A stretch of 64,000 nucleotides of DNA, taken from contig JALPQD010000226.1 in NCBI GenBank assembly GCA_023101885.1, positions 496,384-560,383 of the forward strand. Reading direction: 5' to 3'. Positions 12,153 to 23,904 of the stretch are shown here, piece after piece (position 1 is the first letter of the stretch; each line of letters begins with the position of its first letter). This stretch comes from Typhlomys cinereus (taxonomy: Eukaryota > Chordata > Mammalia > Rodentia > Platacanthomyidae). Both the position numbers and the translations under genes were made by a program. The notes beneath the pieces were generated by a model, which saw only the letters and a list, made by a program, of their open reading frames with translations, had not been told where the DNA came from and did not search any database.

Positions 12153-13245
12153 GAACCCATTTATTGAAACTTTTGTGACAGCTTTTATACAGAAAATTTT
12201 GGGGTAAATAATGTTGCACCTACATGTAATTTTCTAGTCAAAAAAAATCACCTTTAGGGTAGACTTTTTTTCAAGAACCTAGCCCATTGCTTGAGGGTAA
12301 AGGCACTTAAGAGAAACATTCTCCCAGTATTTCCAAATCTAGCTAATCTATAATGCTTCACTGGATAGCCATGGGGTTGGGCCTACATAGTTGACATTTT
12401 TAACAGAGACTGCATTTTTAAAATACACAGAGGAGGAATGAGCTCCTTTTGATATCAACAATTAACTATAGGAGTGCCCAACACCCCATAAGTCCCAGCA
12501 TGAGCTTTTTCTGTTGTCCTCTCCAGGTTGATCCTCTCAGTCAGTCAGGTTGACATGGGCACCAGGCATGGCAGCAGGTTCTAGCTTGGGAAGGTGCATG
12601 CAGCTCTGTAATCCAAGCTTGAACCATGTCTCTAGGGGGGCCATGACTAGGACATTCAAAGGCCATAAGCACCTATAGCATGGTCCTGTTGATGGAGCAC
12701 TATTGAGATATGTGATGAAGAAAACACTTAAGCAATATAATTATTAAAAGAATACTTCCTCCTACAAGAGCATCCTTCTATTCCTTTAATAGTAAGGTTG
12801 CTTATGTCTTCCTTTGAGGAATTCCAGAAGTATATTTCCATCAGTTAGATGACCTATCTGTGAACCATGCATTCTCCATACCTGGGGTCCATACTGTTAG
12901 GCCCATATGCCAAGGGTGTCTCTTTTGGGGCGGAGGCGATCATTGGTGGGAGTGCACTCGGATGGTCCATCTCTGTGATTTCTCATAAGAGTGCTGTTTG
13001 GGAGAGGGAAGACATGGCCCCCTTTGCTTCTGACATGGATACTCCCAGTTTGGATTGCAAATACCATCTCCAGGGACAGTCTTGGCATCTAGACTTTCTG
13101 GCATGATGGTCCCTTCCCTGGCCTTCCCTCAGCCAGGGTAAGAGTGTATCACAGTTTCTTTTAAAGTTCTAGTGAACTGATAGTAAGTCTTATACTTCTG
13201 GAATTTCTGAGTTAGTACAGAAGTACTAAAGATAAGGATGCTGCA

Positions 13246-13251
13246 GGAAAT
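13246..13251. repeat. Right 6-bp target duplication of the split LTR
   Basis: GGAAAT, identical to 9338-9343. Confidence 0.55.
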
Positions 13252-13589
13252 GATTAAGGAAGAATATGTCCACACTCTGGAATCTTGAGATGGGGTCTAC
13301 CCACTGTAAAATGACCAAGTTTTGATTTACTTTAATAATTTAGAGCTATATTATTGGAATTCAAATTAAAAATATTTTAGATGTAGTCATTGAATCCAAT
13401 AGATGGGTGGCTGAATAATTGTGATATATTTATATGACATTTCAGTGGATCCTCAGGATATTGAACATGAGTCTTCTTGGTGACTCAGTGTAAATATTTT
13501 CACAATTCATATTTAGAACTAGTAGGAATTGTTCCAATGGAATCTTATCAAACTCTGCCCCATAAGTGGTTTATTTGGATGATCTAATT
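13252..13589. other. Unassigned sequence
   Basis: Nothing recognised between the LTR and the next SINE. Confidence 0.4.
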
Positions 13590-13603
13590 GGTAACCTTTC
13601 TTT
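13590..13603. repeat. Left target duplication of SINE
   Basis: GGTAACCTTTCTTT, repeated exactly at 13914-13927. Confidence 0.85.
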
Positions 13604-13913
13604 TTTTTTTTTAAATTTTTTTTTATTATTATTATTTATTCAACTGTGCGCATGTGCGTGTGTATGTGCCTGCATATGTGTGTGTCTGTGTGTGTGTGCC
13701 CGTGTATGTGTAGAACCACGGACGAATTCGCGAAGCACCATGGACGCCTCCACCTCCTTCTGCCCCGGGATTCACAGGCTCCGCCCTACCAGGACCAGAA
13801 GCGCAGGCCGCCCCCGCTTCCACCTGGCGTCTATACGTGGGATCTGGGATCCAAACTCAGGACCTTCCTCCTGGAAGGCGGAGGCTTAACCCCTGAGCCA
13901 CCTCTCCAGCCCC
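13604..13913 (-). mobile_element. Young tRNA-headed SINE with internal CA repeat
   Basis: In the sense strand it opens GGGGCTGGAGAGGTGGCTC (A-box region), then GGTCCTGAGTTTGGATCC (B-box region), a GC-rich body with many CpG, an imperfect CA repeat (13645-13711) and an A-rich tail containing AATAAA. These are RNA polymerase III internal-promoter features typical of tRNA-derived SINEs mobilised by L1. Exact 14-bp duplications flank it. The overlapping frames on both strands are products of GC-rich repeat sequence and not genes. Confidence 0.85.
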
Positions 13914-13927
13914 GGTAACCTTTCTTT
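13914..13927. repeat. Right target duplication of SINE
   Basis: GGTAACCTTTCTTT, identical to 13590-13603. Confidence 0.85.
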
Positions 13928-15767
13928 ATAGACAGTATGACTTTAAGAGGGCTCAGTGATTCTGTCCCTTTGTAGTAAATCATCAAATTTTCAGTTAGTA
14001 AAAAGTTTGGGGAAGTAGAGAGAATTTAACCCTCATCTTCAAACTTTGATCTATTTCAGGTATAGTCCTCTAAACAAACAAACAAACAAAAAAAAAATGG
14101 AAGTGAAAGATAGGATTTCAATAAAAAAATTCAGGTGATAAATGGACAAATAAAATACAAACATAAACAAAAAATGAAATGAAACCTGGAATTCTTTAGT
14201 AGTTTATTACATATGAAGAGCATTTGGGAAAAAAAGAAGAAAATGGAAAGAATGGAGAGAGACAAAGAGAGATGAGCCAGAAGAAAAAAGAAGAGGAATA
14301 GGAGGATATGGTAGACTTTTAATGTGGCAGAGTGTTAATTTGAATGAAACATTTCTTGGGAATAGTATCAGACAAAAACATTTAGGTCAAGAAAATTACA
14401 GTTATTCTCTTGGATCATCTTGTTTGCCAACTCAGAAAATAACAGATTTTATTTAAACTGTTTGATATGAATGCTGGAAGACAGATGGTATATCACTTTT
14501 AATATCTCCTGAAATGGACTACATAAGTTTGGATAAAAAAAGACCTTTTTAAAAAATTGTATTTAGGATTAATAGATGAAAATAGCAGACAGGGTAGCAA
14601 AACTGTACCAAAAAAACAAAAACCAAGCAAACCAAATTTTACTTCTGGGGTTATTTTTTCACCTTTAGACATAGCTATGTCAACAATTTCTGAACAAATG
14701 TCTTTTCCCTTATCAAATTTGAGTCTAATTTATGTGAATTATGACACCAAACCCTTAGACTAATACATATATGTGTACATATGCATGATACATGAAATGA
14801 CTCCAAACAAAAGATCAATTGAAGTGAAGTATGTTAAAAATGCAAAGTTAGAGGGTGTATTGAGGTGCTTGAAGATAGAAGAAAGAAGAATTTAATAGTC
14901 ATCAAGAGGTTAAATTATGCAGAAAGTGATTTTAAAGTCGGGGAAGATGGTAATAAAAGATGAAAGAAAGTATTAAACAAAGGGTTATGTCTTCTATACA
15001 AGCTATAGTGAATTCCTTAAACAGTAGGAGGCCAGGAAGGAGCTGTGGGCTATTTGTGCCATAAAGAGAAACTCTGAAAGCTGTAGTATATTACAAAATG
15101 TTAATTAATGCATGTGTTTTGAAACCTTGATTTCTAAGTCCATTAGCAAAATTTAAATTATAGGCAATCATTAAAAATTTCACCTGAGTTAATTCTGTGG
15201 TGGTATTCAGTTGAGCCAGTCTTGGGTGTGGTTTATTTTGTTTTATCTCAATATTTAAAAAAAACCAAGTTGGGGTATGTCCTATTTTGGTATCTTTGCA
15301 AAGGACTATGTGAGCTACATGAAAGAGCCCCCTTTTGGCATCATGGATCATTGCATTATTTTCACAGAATGTGTAAATCCTTCCAAGCTTGGTACAAACT
15401 CAGTACATGAGCAAGCAAGTGCTGACCTATTGATTTGTACAAGATGGGTTTCAAGTAATATCACCATCAATTAGCAGTGCAAGGCATAAAGGTGAGAGAA
15501 ACAGAATTCCAGATTGTCCATTTAGGGTTTAGGTAGAAGTGGAGTGAAAAATAGAGCTGTTTCCTTCTGTTGTAATGTAACAGTGGTTGTTAACATCATA
15601 TTATGTACTGAATTGAATAAGTCAGGAACCCAATTCATATTCTACCTACTTCCAGAATATGAGGCTACACGTCTCTGAACTCCTCTTCTGTCCAGCAGGA
15701 AAGCTTTTTGTGGGTCAACAGAACTTAGTACACTAATATATTTACTTTCCAATTTTAAAGTGGTGCT
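13928..15767. other. Unassigned AT-rich sequence with a CAAA run
   Basis: A (CAAA)n/poly-A run lies at about 14072-14096. Short frames (14557-14763, 15091-15351) have no domain. No repeat family is assigned. Confidence 0.4.
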
Positions 15768-16052
15768 GGGGCTGGAGAAATGGCTCAGGAGTTAAGCCTC
15801 TGCCTCACAATCAGAAAGTTCAATCCCAGATGACATGTGGAAAAAAAAAAAAACCACCAAAAGGAAATCATGGTAGCTTGTACTTCCAGACCTGGAAGGT
15901 GAAGTGTGGGAAACTCCAGAACAAAGCAAATAGGAGGTAGAAGCAATGCAGGGTGATTCCTGAAGTCCCCCTTGGGGTTCCACAGGTACATACAGTGCCA
16001 TCTGATGCAGACACGCACACACAGAGACAACCTCCCCCCAAAAAAGTTTAAA
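15768..16052 (+). mobile_element. Older tRNA-headed SINE related to the copy at 13.6 kb
   Basis: Opens GGGGCTGGAGAAATGGCTC and continues with a body ('acttccagacctggaaggtg', 'actccagaacaaagcaaata') that aligns block by block with the GC-rich body of the younger copies, but CpG-depleted. It ends in a short CACACA tail. A near-identical body lies at 42.6-42.8 kb, so the two form an older subfamily. The 157-codon minus frame over 15785-16258 crosses this SINE and the adjacent LTR and is spurious. Confidence 0.7.
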
Positions 16053-16074
16053 AGTAGTTCTGAATAATAGCTAG

Positions 16075-16446
16075 TTACTGTGTTAGTTACAGTTGTGCCT
16101 TTATAATCAAATGTCTTACAACAACAACTCAAAGGAGGAAAGATTAATTGCAGCTGGTGTTTTTGGTTGGGATAGCCTGTTGTGATCCTTGACACTGGTC
16201 CTGGGAAGATAACTGGGGACATAGGAATGTGTGTTGGAGGAGGATCTAAGGCTCTCACTTCAAGGTGAACAGCAGATTGTGCAGAGATAGAAAGGGGCCA
16301 GAGTCAATGCACTCCCAGAAAGTCAGATGACTTACTTCCTCATTGTAACCCCATCTGCTAATAGCTGCCAATCCTCCTCAAGTGTTACATCTAGTCACAG
16401 TTCAGCACCAAAGCCTATGGGGATATTTCACATTTAAACCATAAAA
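16075..16446 (-). mobile_element. MaLR-type LTR
   Basis: On the plus strand: 'gtgttagttac' near the left end, 'aggaggaaagattaattgcag', a purine-rich middle, 'ttacttcctcattgtaacccc', 'tgctaatagctgccaatcc' and 'atttaaaccataaaa' at the right. This is the inverted order of an ORR1/MT-like LTR. No internal region is attached, so it is probably a solo LTR. Confidence 0.6.
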
Positions 16447-17394
16447 GTTCTCATACCAACTATGTGTAAAATATTGAAAGTAACTTACCTTTGAATGTTG
16501 TTGAGTTTGCAGGTTTGGAATTTGACAAATGTCTCTTTATTCCAATGTAAGCTATTTCAATAATTCTTCAGAAATAGGCTTGTAGGAAACATTTCTCATT
16601 TCTTATTTACTGTAACCAGTTGAAGTTACCTTTGCAAAAACAAAAAAATCTCACTTTTTGCCAAAGTACAATACAATATATTAAGCTCTAGCTTTTCCTA
16701 ATGGTTTACATTTTTCTGAATGGTGAAGATTTGAAGTTTCTAAGACAGTTTCCCCTAAATGCTTCTGACCATTAACAGATACGTTGAATAGGTTTTTCTT
16801 TAGGAGATATGTTAAATAGGTCAACAATGAACGGAAAGGCTTAAAATTATATCAGTTCATTCGCCAGTCTAATTGCATAGAGAAATGCATCTACAAAGCT
16901 TACAAGTCTTTCCTTAATTGCAAAGTTGTTTGTTTTTCAACCCAAGAGTAGGTATGTGGTTTCTGTCTTACTTCAAAATTTCTAACCTTTTATAGCAAAT
17001 GCCATATTTTTACTTCTCCCTCCTTTCTAATAGTCCCCCCTTTTTTTGATCACACAAAAGTTTTGTGTTAATATGTCATTATTACTCATATTTTTCCTTT
17101 CTGTGGGAAAACTAAATGTTAAGACATTAGACAACTTGTAAGCTCAGGAATATTATGACCATTTCACAAGAACTTATAAACTCAGAGACAAATGGTATAT
17201 CTCCAAATTGTCAAGCCATTCTGATCTTTCCCCTGGAATAGGAAGCTCACAGACCTCTATAACCACCAGTATGCCATATTTGAAGTCTCCTTGCTTCATG
17301 CACATACTTTTTAAGCAATGTCCACCAGATTGCATGCTAACAAACAAACAAAAACCTAGTTGCCTCATCCTCTAGTTTCAAATCCCAAATATTA
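16447..17394. other. Unassigned sequence
   Basis: No feature recognised. A short CAAA run sits at 17339-17353. Confidence 0.4.
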
Positions 17395-18025
17395 TGATTA
17401 CATTTCAGTGTCAACTTGACTGCTCCAAACTGTTTGGGACATAGCTGTGGAGAGTTAATGATTGCAGCAGACTCCTGAACAAGTCTGCAGGTACTTGTTT
17501 GCTTAATGTGGAAAACCCAGCCCATAATTGGTGGTACTTTCCAGTGGTGGACTGGATAATAAGAGGTCAAGGAGGACAGACTTGCTCTTCCCTTATCCTG
17601 TGTCGACTTCCTGTTGAGTCCACTCTTTGAGGGTCATTCACTTGTTAGAGCATCGCTGCTTTCTTTGGGCTACTGGCTCCGTCCATGGCTCACGAAGCGA
17701 TCCATCCTTTCCACCCTACGTCTGTTACCACTGCCTTTGGAGCCTGGTCCCTATGCCACGCTGTGGTTCGCTGTTCTTCACTGACCTCGGAGTTCAGCTG
17801 TTCTTCACCTATGTTGGAGCCCTGCATCTTCCACCCTCCAGCAAGGCAGAGACTCAAGACCTTCTCAGATCTTTCAACTTTGTGAGACAATCCGATAGAG
17901 AAGGAAGCAGCTACAGGTGGCTACTATGAAGGACACTATTTTTTTATTATGTGTTAATTTGAGATATATATATATAATATATATATAAACACTCAGAAAT
18001 TCTGTTCTTCAGAGACTAATACACC
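17395..18025 (+). mobile_element. ERVL-type LTR (MT2/MLT2-like)
   Basis: Begins 'tgattacatttcagtgtcaac' and runs through 'ggaaaacccagcccataattgg', a Cys/Pro/His-rich-coding stretch, 'cttccaccctccagcaaggc' and 'gtgagacaatccgatagag' to 'ttcttcagagactaatacacc'. This order fits LTRs of the ERVL superfamily. An AT microsatellite at 17965-17989 interrupts the distal part. No internal genes are seen. The frames 17627-17929 (+) and 17690-17890 (-) are LTR sequence. Confidence 0.55.
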
Positions 18026-20655
18026 AGTATACTCCTAGCACATCCAGATTGAGGCTGTTAACCTATACTGTGTTGGACACCCACTTCCTAAAGGAACACG
18101 GCTTAAAGTTTGCCAGAATATATCTCTCTTGAATTAAAATAAGTAAGCTGTGATGCCTTGAAATATGTACACAGAGGTCAATAACTGGTCCACATTTGAT
18201 CATCAATCATTTATTTCTGTGTAAAAAGACAAGCGCTATTACTGTAAATTAATTTCTTCACTATTTTATGCATGAGTATGGTAATTATTTGTAGAGTAAG
18301 GGGTGGGGGAACTGTAAAAATCCACTTGAGAATTTTATTGTCCAAATCATTTCAAACTGCAACAGTTTGAAATATGCTCCAATTACATATACACTTTATA
18401 AGGCACAGGTGAGTATTACATATTACAACTTTCCTTGTTCACAGTAACACAATGTTCATGGTAATACATCTACACACTTCGCTTTAAAAATGATTCCATG
18501 TTTTTATAGTTAATTGTCTCCAACTCACCAAAAGCCTGAAAACTTCTTAATAGTAGAAATTAAAAATAAAATGCAGAGTACATTTCCTTCCCAGTTTGTT
18601 CTGATGTTTTCTTCTTTTGATGCTATCTTTGACAGTAGATTGCAGAGTGACTTTGTGTAAATGTCTTAGTTTTTAACATTGTTTAAAACAGAATAAAATG
18701 CAAAGGCAATGAACTAACTTAAAACAGAAGATGCTTTCAAAAGCAGGAAAATACTCATTTTTGTACAAATGCTTGAAGGATAATTTTCATGAATTATTAT
18801 GTCACTTATGATATTAAGCACCTAATGTTTCAGGCAGCAATATAACTTATGAGCTTATAAGATATAAAAGATGCACCGGAAATCAGACAGATCTCTACTA
18901 GTAAAACTTTTTCTCCCCAAACATCTGAGACACTTGCAAAAATGCAATGTACTTAATAGAATAAAGAACATTATCTTAAGAAGAAAAGCTCTGAATAAGA
19001 AAGATTATAATGTACCAGCAGTAGGTCGATATACCTGAAGTTATTGATGGAACTGCAGCTAACAAAAGAGATAATGAAAACCATTGGAAAAGATTAGTGC
19101 AATGGTCAAAACCAAATTGAGTATGACTCAAAGGAAGGAAAAAACTTAATAACTTCCATTATGATTTAAATTCCCAAACAATGATTCCTCATATGACTTA
19201 CAGATGAACTGAGGGAAGGAATTTGAATGAAATCCATGGCTGCATAAAAAGATGAGAGACTAGTTACACTGCAAATCCTCCCTGTGCAGCTAGCATTAGG
19301 CTAGGTATACATATGAGTCTATCTAGGAAGAAAATTAAGATGATCATGACTTATTTAGATAATCATTTTATAATTTAAAACTTAATTCAAGACCAGGCCA
19401 AAATTATCTTAAGATATGAGAAGAAAATTATAGTACATTTTCCCCCAACCAGCTAGTTAGTATGTGAAAATTTCATTTCTTTTTATCATTTTCAGATGCT
19501 AAAATTTTATGTACCATATCTAGCTCCCACAAAGTTCTTATTCACAGATAAAAGTAATTTTATACCTAAATGGAAATTTCTGCTGTCATTTTGCATGTGC
19601 AAAACTCATTTACATAAATAATCTTGAAGAAATGCACATTTGGGTTCCCTTTAGGTATGGCTAGATGGAAAAAAAAATCTCCCTTTTGGTTGAAAACTTT
19701 TACTAGTTATTTTGAAAGGGTCCTGGGTCTCCTCTGGTAGCATGTTAAATGACAACCAAAAACTTTGGGCTTCATAAATTACTGAATTCTTTTCATAAAT
19801 TCTTCAATTAGTACATGGCTAGATTGTCTTTGGTAAAGAGAAGAAAGGAATAGATGTAATGATGTCTATGTTGTTGATTGAAGAACATGATCATTAGGTA
19901 AATACCTTTGTCCAAAAGGCAGGAATAGCTAGTTTAAAGAGAAGAGATATGTCTAACAAGTTGTCAGCATACACATTTAAGACAATAAATCAGAATGTTA
20001 CATCACTATGATACGTAAACCTTGATTCTTGTTTCTGCTTAACACAGACTACTAGCTCAGACTATTTCATTGCCATATCACATCTATGGAAACTAGGTGC
20101 ATCAAAGAAGAGAATTTTTGTATTGGGAAAAGTTGTCTATTAATTTATCATAGATGGACTGATGAAGAACCTGAGATAAGGATAGTGTGAAAGAATTAGG
20201 GAAAAGAATATATCTTTGGATTAACATTCCTTAAATATAAATTACTATTTACTCTATTTCCACTTTATGATCAAGCTCTATCTCAACATCTTAAATGCTT
20301 GAATTCAATGGCCTATCAATAGTTTCTCCTATTTTTACCTTTTGGATGTTTCTTATTGAAGACTATTATGTTAGTCAATTTTCAGTAAGAAACAGATGTG
20401 ATATGATGTGTGTGTGTGTGTGCTTTATGACCTAATGCTAGCTACCCTAGTGATATCCTTAGATTACCTGGATGCCAGAATTTTCTGTAACATTGTTTCA
20501 TTACGTTGAATTTATATTATTTATATTTTCATAAAGAAAAGTCTTTGATTATATTTGTCATAAATACTGTTTAAGTTTCATTTTTCCTTTTACCTAACTC
20601 TTAATGTTGGTTTAATACTCTTTCAGTAAATTATTCAGTCCAGACTTGGAAAATT
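18026..20655. other. Unassigned AT-rich sequence
   Basis: A hairpin at 18349-18373 and a (TG)8 run at 20407-20422 are the only local features. I see no repeat family or gene in this 2.6 kb; it may be unique sequence. Confidence 0.4.
18349..18373. repeat. Perfect 11-bp inverted repeat with 3-nt loop
   Basis: ATTTCAAACTG (18349-18359) is followed after CAA by its exact reverse complement (18363-18373). There is no U run or gene end next to it, so a terminator role is unsupported. Confidence 0.8.
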
Positions 20656-20672
20656 ATATAATTTTAATTCTT
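20656..20672. repeat. Left target duplication of L1 3' end
   Basis: ATATAATTTTAATTCTT; the partner at 21190-21206 differs by one base. Confidence 0.75.
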
Positions 20673-21189
20673 TTATTTTTTTATTTTTTCCACTCATACA
20701 AACTTGATAGGTACCCCATTCCCCTCCCTCTCTCCACCCCTCCCTGGATCCTCTGGCTCCCTCCCCCTTTTCCCCTTCCTTTCCTCCCCCCCATTCCTGG
20801 AGCATCCTTTAGTGTGCATGTCAAACTTCTCTCTGGGTCCTCCTCTCTGATGAGGTGTAAGTACTCAGTAGCATTGCCTAGAGCTCTTTCTTGTATTCCC
20901 CTTTAGTATAGGAACACTATTGTGGCTATTAATCTCTTGCCTCTAAGGATCCTAGTGCCTGTGATCCATGCTAGACTTTGGGGGATCAATGATATGTTGG
21001 TCATTGAGCAGGTCATGCAAAGTCCTATTATGATTACTTCAGCCCTAACTTGTGTGGAGCATCTTGCATATCATTGCTCCTCCCCATCTTTAGGCTCTTA
21101 CAATCTTACCACCCCCTCTTCTGCAAATTTCCCTGAGCTTTAGGATGGGGAAAGATTAGGCTGGCCTGGTTCCTGGTGATTAATGTAGG
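20673..21189 (-). mobile_element. L1 3' UTR fragment (older copy)
   Basis: Minus-strand 3' UTR of the same general L1 lineage as at 9.4, 26.7, 30.2 and 38.4 kb, but more diverged. A T-rich tail is at the left, then the pyrimidine tract. It is 5'-truncated inside the 3' UTR, contains no coding sequence, and is flanked by 17-bp duplications with one mismatch. Confidence 0.85.
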
Positions 21190-21206
21190 ATATAATTCTA
21201 ATTCTT
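21190..21206. repeat. Right target duplication of L1 3' end
   Basis: Matches 20656-20672 in 16 of 17 positions. The right edge reads TCTT/AA, close to the L1 endonuclease preference. Confidence 0.7.
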
Positions 21207-21500
21207 AATTCATCAGACTTAAGCAAATTAATCAGATTTGCCTAAGGAAAATGAAAAAATCCACAAAATAAAATGACCCAATTTTATTTCTATTTGTCAG
21301 GATTCCTTTCTTCTCCTAGCGGAAGTGCCTAGTTGCTAGTGTTTGTGTAAAAGTACCCCAGCAATAATATGTGCTTAGGAGACCCCAGTTTGCATCAGTA
21401 ATATAGGTAAACAATTTTTTTTTCTTGTTCTTGGACATTTGGAGTTCCTAGAAGTGCCAGGAACAAATATGTCAATAAGTTAGATACAAACTAAGCACTT

Positions 21501-21666
21501 GGACTAGTGAAATAGTTCAGTAAGTGGATCAAACACCTGTATAACAAACTAGGTGACCTGAGTTCCACTGCCAAAGCCCCCACGGTAGAAAGAGAGAAGC
21601 AACTTTAGTATTCACTCATCTCATCTCTCTCTTTCATGTAATATATAATTTAAATTAAAAAATTGA
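21501..21666 (+). mobile_element. Old B2/B3-like SINE
   Basis: Head 'ggactagtgaaatagttcag', B-box region 'gtgacctgagttccactgcc', then 'tcatctctctcttt' and an A-rich end. It has the tRNA-type order but is diverged. Confidence 0.55.
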
Positions 21667-22087
21667 AAAAAATCATTGATGTCAGTTACTGATGCAACTA
21701 TGATGCCTGGAAAGTGAACCAAAGGAATCCAGATGCTCATTAAAGTAGCTAGCCGTCCTGTGGTTCAGCATAGGTGATATTCAACAGTCAGGAATCTTGG
21801 GTCAATTGTCTCCTTGTCCCACGGTTCCACATTAATATCCCTTGTGAAGTCATTGCTGTTTTGGTGTAAATCTTGAGAATACACAGAAAGATACAATATA
21901 GACCTTTTTCTTCTAAAGAAATTAGCAATTTCACAGAACTCCCACAGATGTTAGAGAAATATTCAGTCTCAAGCACTTGTAGCATAGTACAGGTCAGGAG
22001 GAAAACCTGAAAATCATTCATCTTCTGAACTTGGAGACCTAGACTCTTGCTCTTCTAGTTAAAAATGTCTTTATATACATTTGTCTA
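21667..22087. other. Unassigned sequence
   Basis: The 77-codon minus frame at 21788-22021 shows no domain. No repeat recognised. Confidence 0.35.
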
Positions 22088-22300
22088 TTTCATCAGAATG
22101 CAGTGTGTGTGAGTATGTGAGTGTGTATGAATATATACTGTATATGTGTGCAGAGACTAGAGGTCAGTCTTGGGTGTTCTGTCTCAGGAGCTGTCCACAT
22201 TTTTTTTCTTTTTTTTTTTTTTTAGCAGAGTCTCATTGGGACTGCAGACTTGCTGATTCGATTGAGGTGACATCAAAGATACTTCTTATTTTTTATTATT
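22088..22300 (-). mobile_element. B3/B4-like SINE, inverted
   Basis: GT-rich start ('gtgtgtgtgagtatgtgagt'), 'gactagaggtcagtcttggg', 'tcaggagctgtccac', a T run and 'agagtctcattgggactgcag' follow the inverted order of rodent B3/B4-type SINEs. The distal end is unclear. Confidence 0.45.
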
Positions 22301-23683
22301 TATACTTCTGTTTCTATCTCCCCTCATGTTTACATGACAGGTACTTTTCTAAGTTATCTCCCTTTACTAGGGAGCAAATTTGATCCACTACTATTAGTGA
22401 ATTCTTGTTTAGGATGCTCTTTTTCTTGAAGAGTCATAGCTATTATTTCCCTTGTTACTCATCCTATCTTAATAATCATTTATTTTCTAGAAGTCTACCT
22501 AGTTTGAAAGCACATTTTCCCTGAAATCTTGATTAAATTACTGACTCTCTTATGCAGAAAGCTGTTCCTTCTTTGACTTTGGACAAAGAACTGTACATAC
22601 GTCCAGGTTTTTCTTTTCTGTTCCCCTTGTTACACAGAGTGAATGCATATGCTTTTGTTTTATGATAACTTTAACTGTTCTCCTCCCTTCAGGTCTTTCT
22701 GCAGCAAGCACAGATATGCAAATGTGCACATATTCTGCCTTCCCTGACCTCAAAGCCCCATTGAAAGAGCAGCCTTTTCATTTGGTGATTGAAAAACATA
22801 AAAGTTCCTTTGAATGCTGTGCTTGCAACCTTCACCTTAAAAGGTTACATCAATGACATCAAAAGAAAGACACTTTCAGGACATAAAAAGACCAGAGTAC
22901 AAGATATGTCATCAAGTGACTTCAGGTACTTGTGGGCATTTCATAGCCTATGATGATCATCGATCAGAATGCTACATTGAGTAATTTGTAGGAGAACAGC
23001 TTGGGACACATGTTAATGAATGATGTTAATCACATAGGTGATGGTGTGTAGAATTAGCAGGAGTGGTGTTACCCTTTCAGCATTTTAGGTGAGAAACACA
23101 TGCAGTTTTGAAACTTCAGGGCTGCTATTTCAAAGTCCCTCAGAGCTTCTGTTAGGGATTGCGTGATCTAATCTCTAACATTGTACAAGCAGGCAGCTTT
23201 TCAGCATGTCACACCATTACTAAGTAAAGAGCCAGAAAATGAGCAGGCAGGTCACTTTTCACCTCATTAGCGCGGCAGGAGAGGCGCTGAAAAACAAGAT
23301 GCCAGTAGCAGCCATGGGGCTTGCTACTATCTTTTCTGAATAACACAGGAAGGAACCAGCTGTGTGCCCCTTCCAGCTCCCTGCTACTGTTCTTTCCCCA
23401 GCAACCCCTTCCCTTCTTTTCTGACCTTTCATCATGTTGACCCCTGTCGTGTTCATAAACTACCACAAAGTCCTAACTACGGGATATGTAATTTAGTCCT
23501 ATTTTTCTTCAGGGCACTCTTGGTTTTAACCCAATTATATTCAATATGATATGGACTTGGTCTTTAATGCCCTTGACTATGTTTAAACACATGTTCTTTT
23601 GGAAACAAATATACAGTAGTGAGAGTGGATACCATTTTTTTTTCTCTTAGTTAATTCTTGCATAGTTAAAGCAAAATAATTAA
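22301..23683. other. Unassigned sequence, partly GC-balanced
   Basis: No repeat is assigned. The part at about 23220-23470 is clearly richer in GC than its surroundings and holds overlapping frames on both strands without splice context; it could be a conserved noncoding segment or an unrecognised old repeat. Confidence 0.35.
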
Positions 23684-23774
23684 GGACCAGTGAGATTGTT
23701 CAGTAATTTATGAGGCTATTCACAAACCTGGTGATCTGACTTTGGAAAGAAAGATTTACTTCCAAATCTGGCAT

Positions 23775-23777
<3 letters not shown>
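23684..23777 (+). mobile_element. Old tRNA-headed SINE ending in a TC repeat
   Basis: Head 'ggaccagtgagattgttcag', then 'ctggtgatctgactttgg', a diverged A/B-box layout, running straight into the TC repeat that follows. Confidence 0.5.
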
Positions 23778-23815
<38 letters not shown>

Positions 23816-23904
23816 CTCTTTCTCTCCCTCTCTCCTCTCTTTCTTCCTCTTTCTACCTCTCCTCTCATCCCCTCTTTCTCTCCCTCCATTACCTCCCTTA
23901 CTTT
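23778..23904. repeat. (TC)18 microsatellite and pyrimidine tract
   Basis: An uninterrupted TC repeat at 23778-23813 is followed by impure C/T-rich sequence to about 23904. The Ser/Leu-rich plus frame and Arg/Glu-rich minus frame across it are artefacts of the repeat. Confidence 0.95.

Larger units (their letters stand above)
9344..13245 (-). mobile_element. Class-II-type solo LTR (about 1.18 kb) split by an L1
   Basis: Read on the minus strand, the LTR runs from 13245 (TGCAGC...) to 9344 (...GTGGCA). Its sequence is interrupted by the L1 at 9435-12144. It has a TATA box (TATAAAAG, complement of 12182-12189), a polyadenylation signal AATAAA (complement of 12160-12165), then a GC-richer R/U5-like part at 9344-9423. 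Perfect 6-bp duplications flank it. No internal retroviral genes are present, so it is a solo LTR. Short frames at 12867-13106 lie in its U3 part and show no clear coding signal. The exact family is not assigned; the U3 is long for an IAP-like LTR. Confidence 0.55.

Noticed and set aside
12867..13106. Frames on both strands that might suggest an LTR-encoded protein
   Set aside because: Short, overlapping and without a recognisable domain; they fit U3 sequence of the LTR.
15785..16258. 157-codon open frame on the minus strand
   Set aside because: It spans a SINE and an adjoining LTR, with no domain and no start or splice context; chance frame in repeats.
17627..17929. 100-codon plus-strand frame
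   Set aside because: Lies wholly within an ERVL-type LTR; no viral domain is encoded there.
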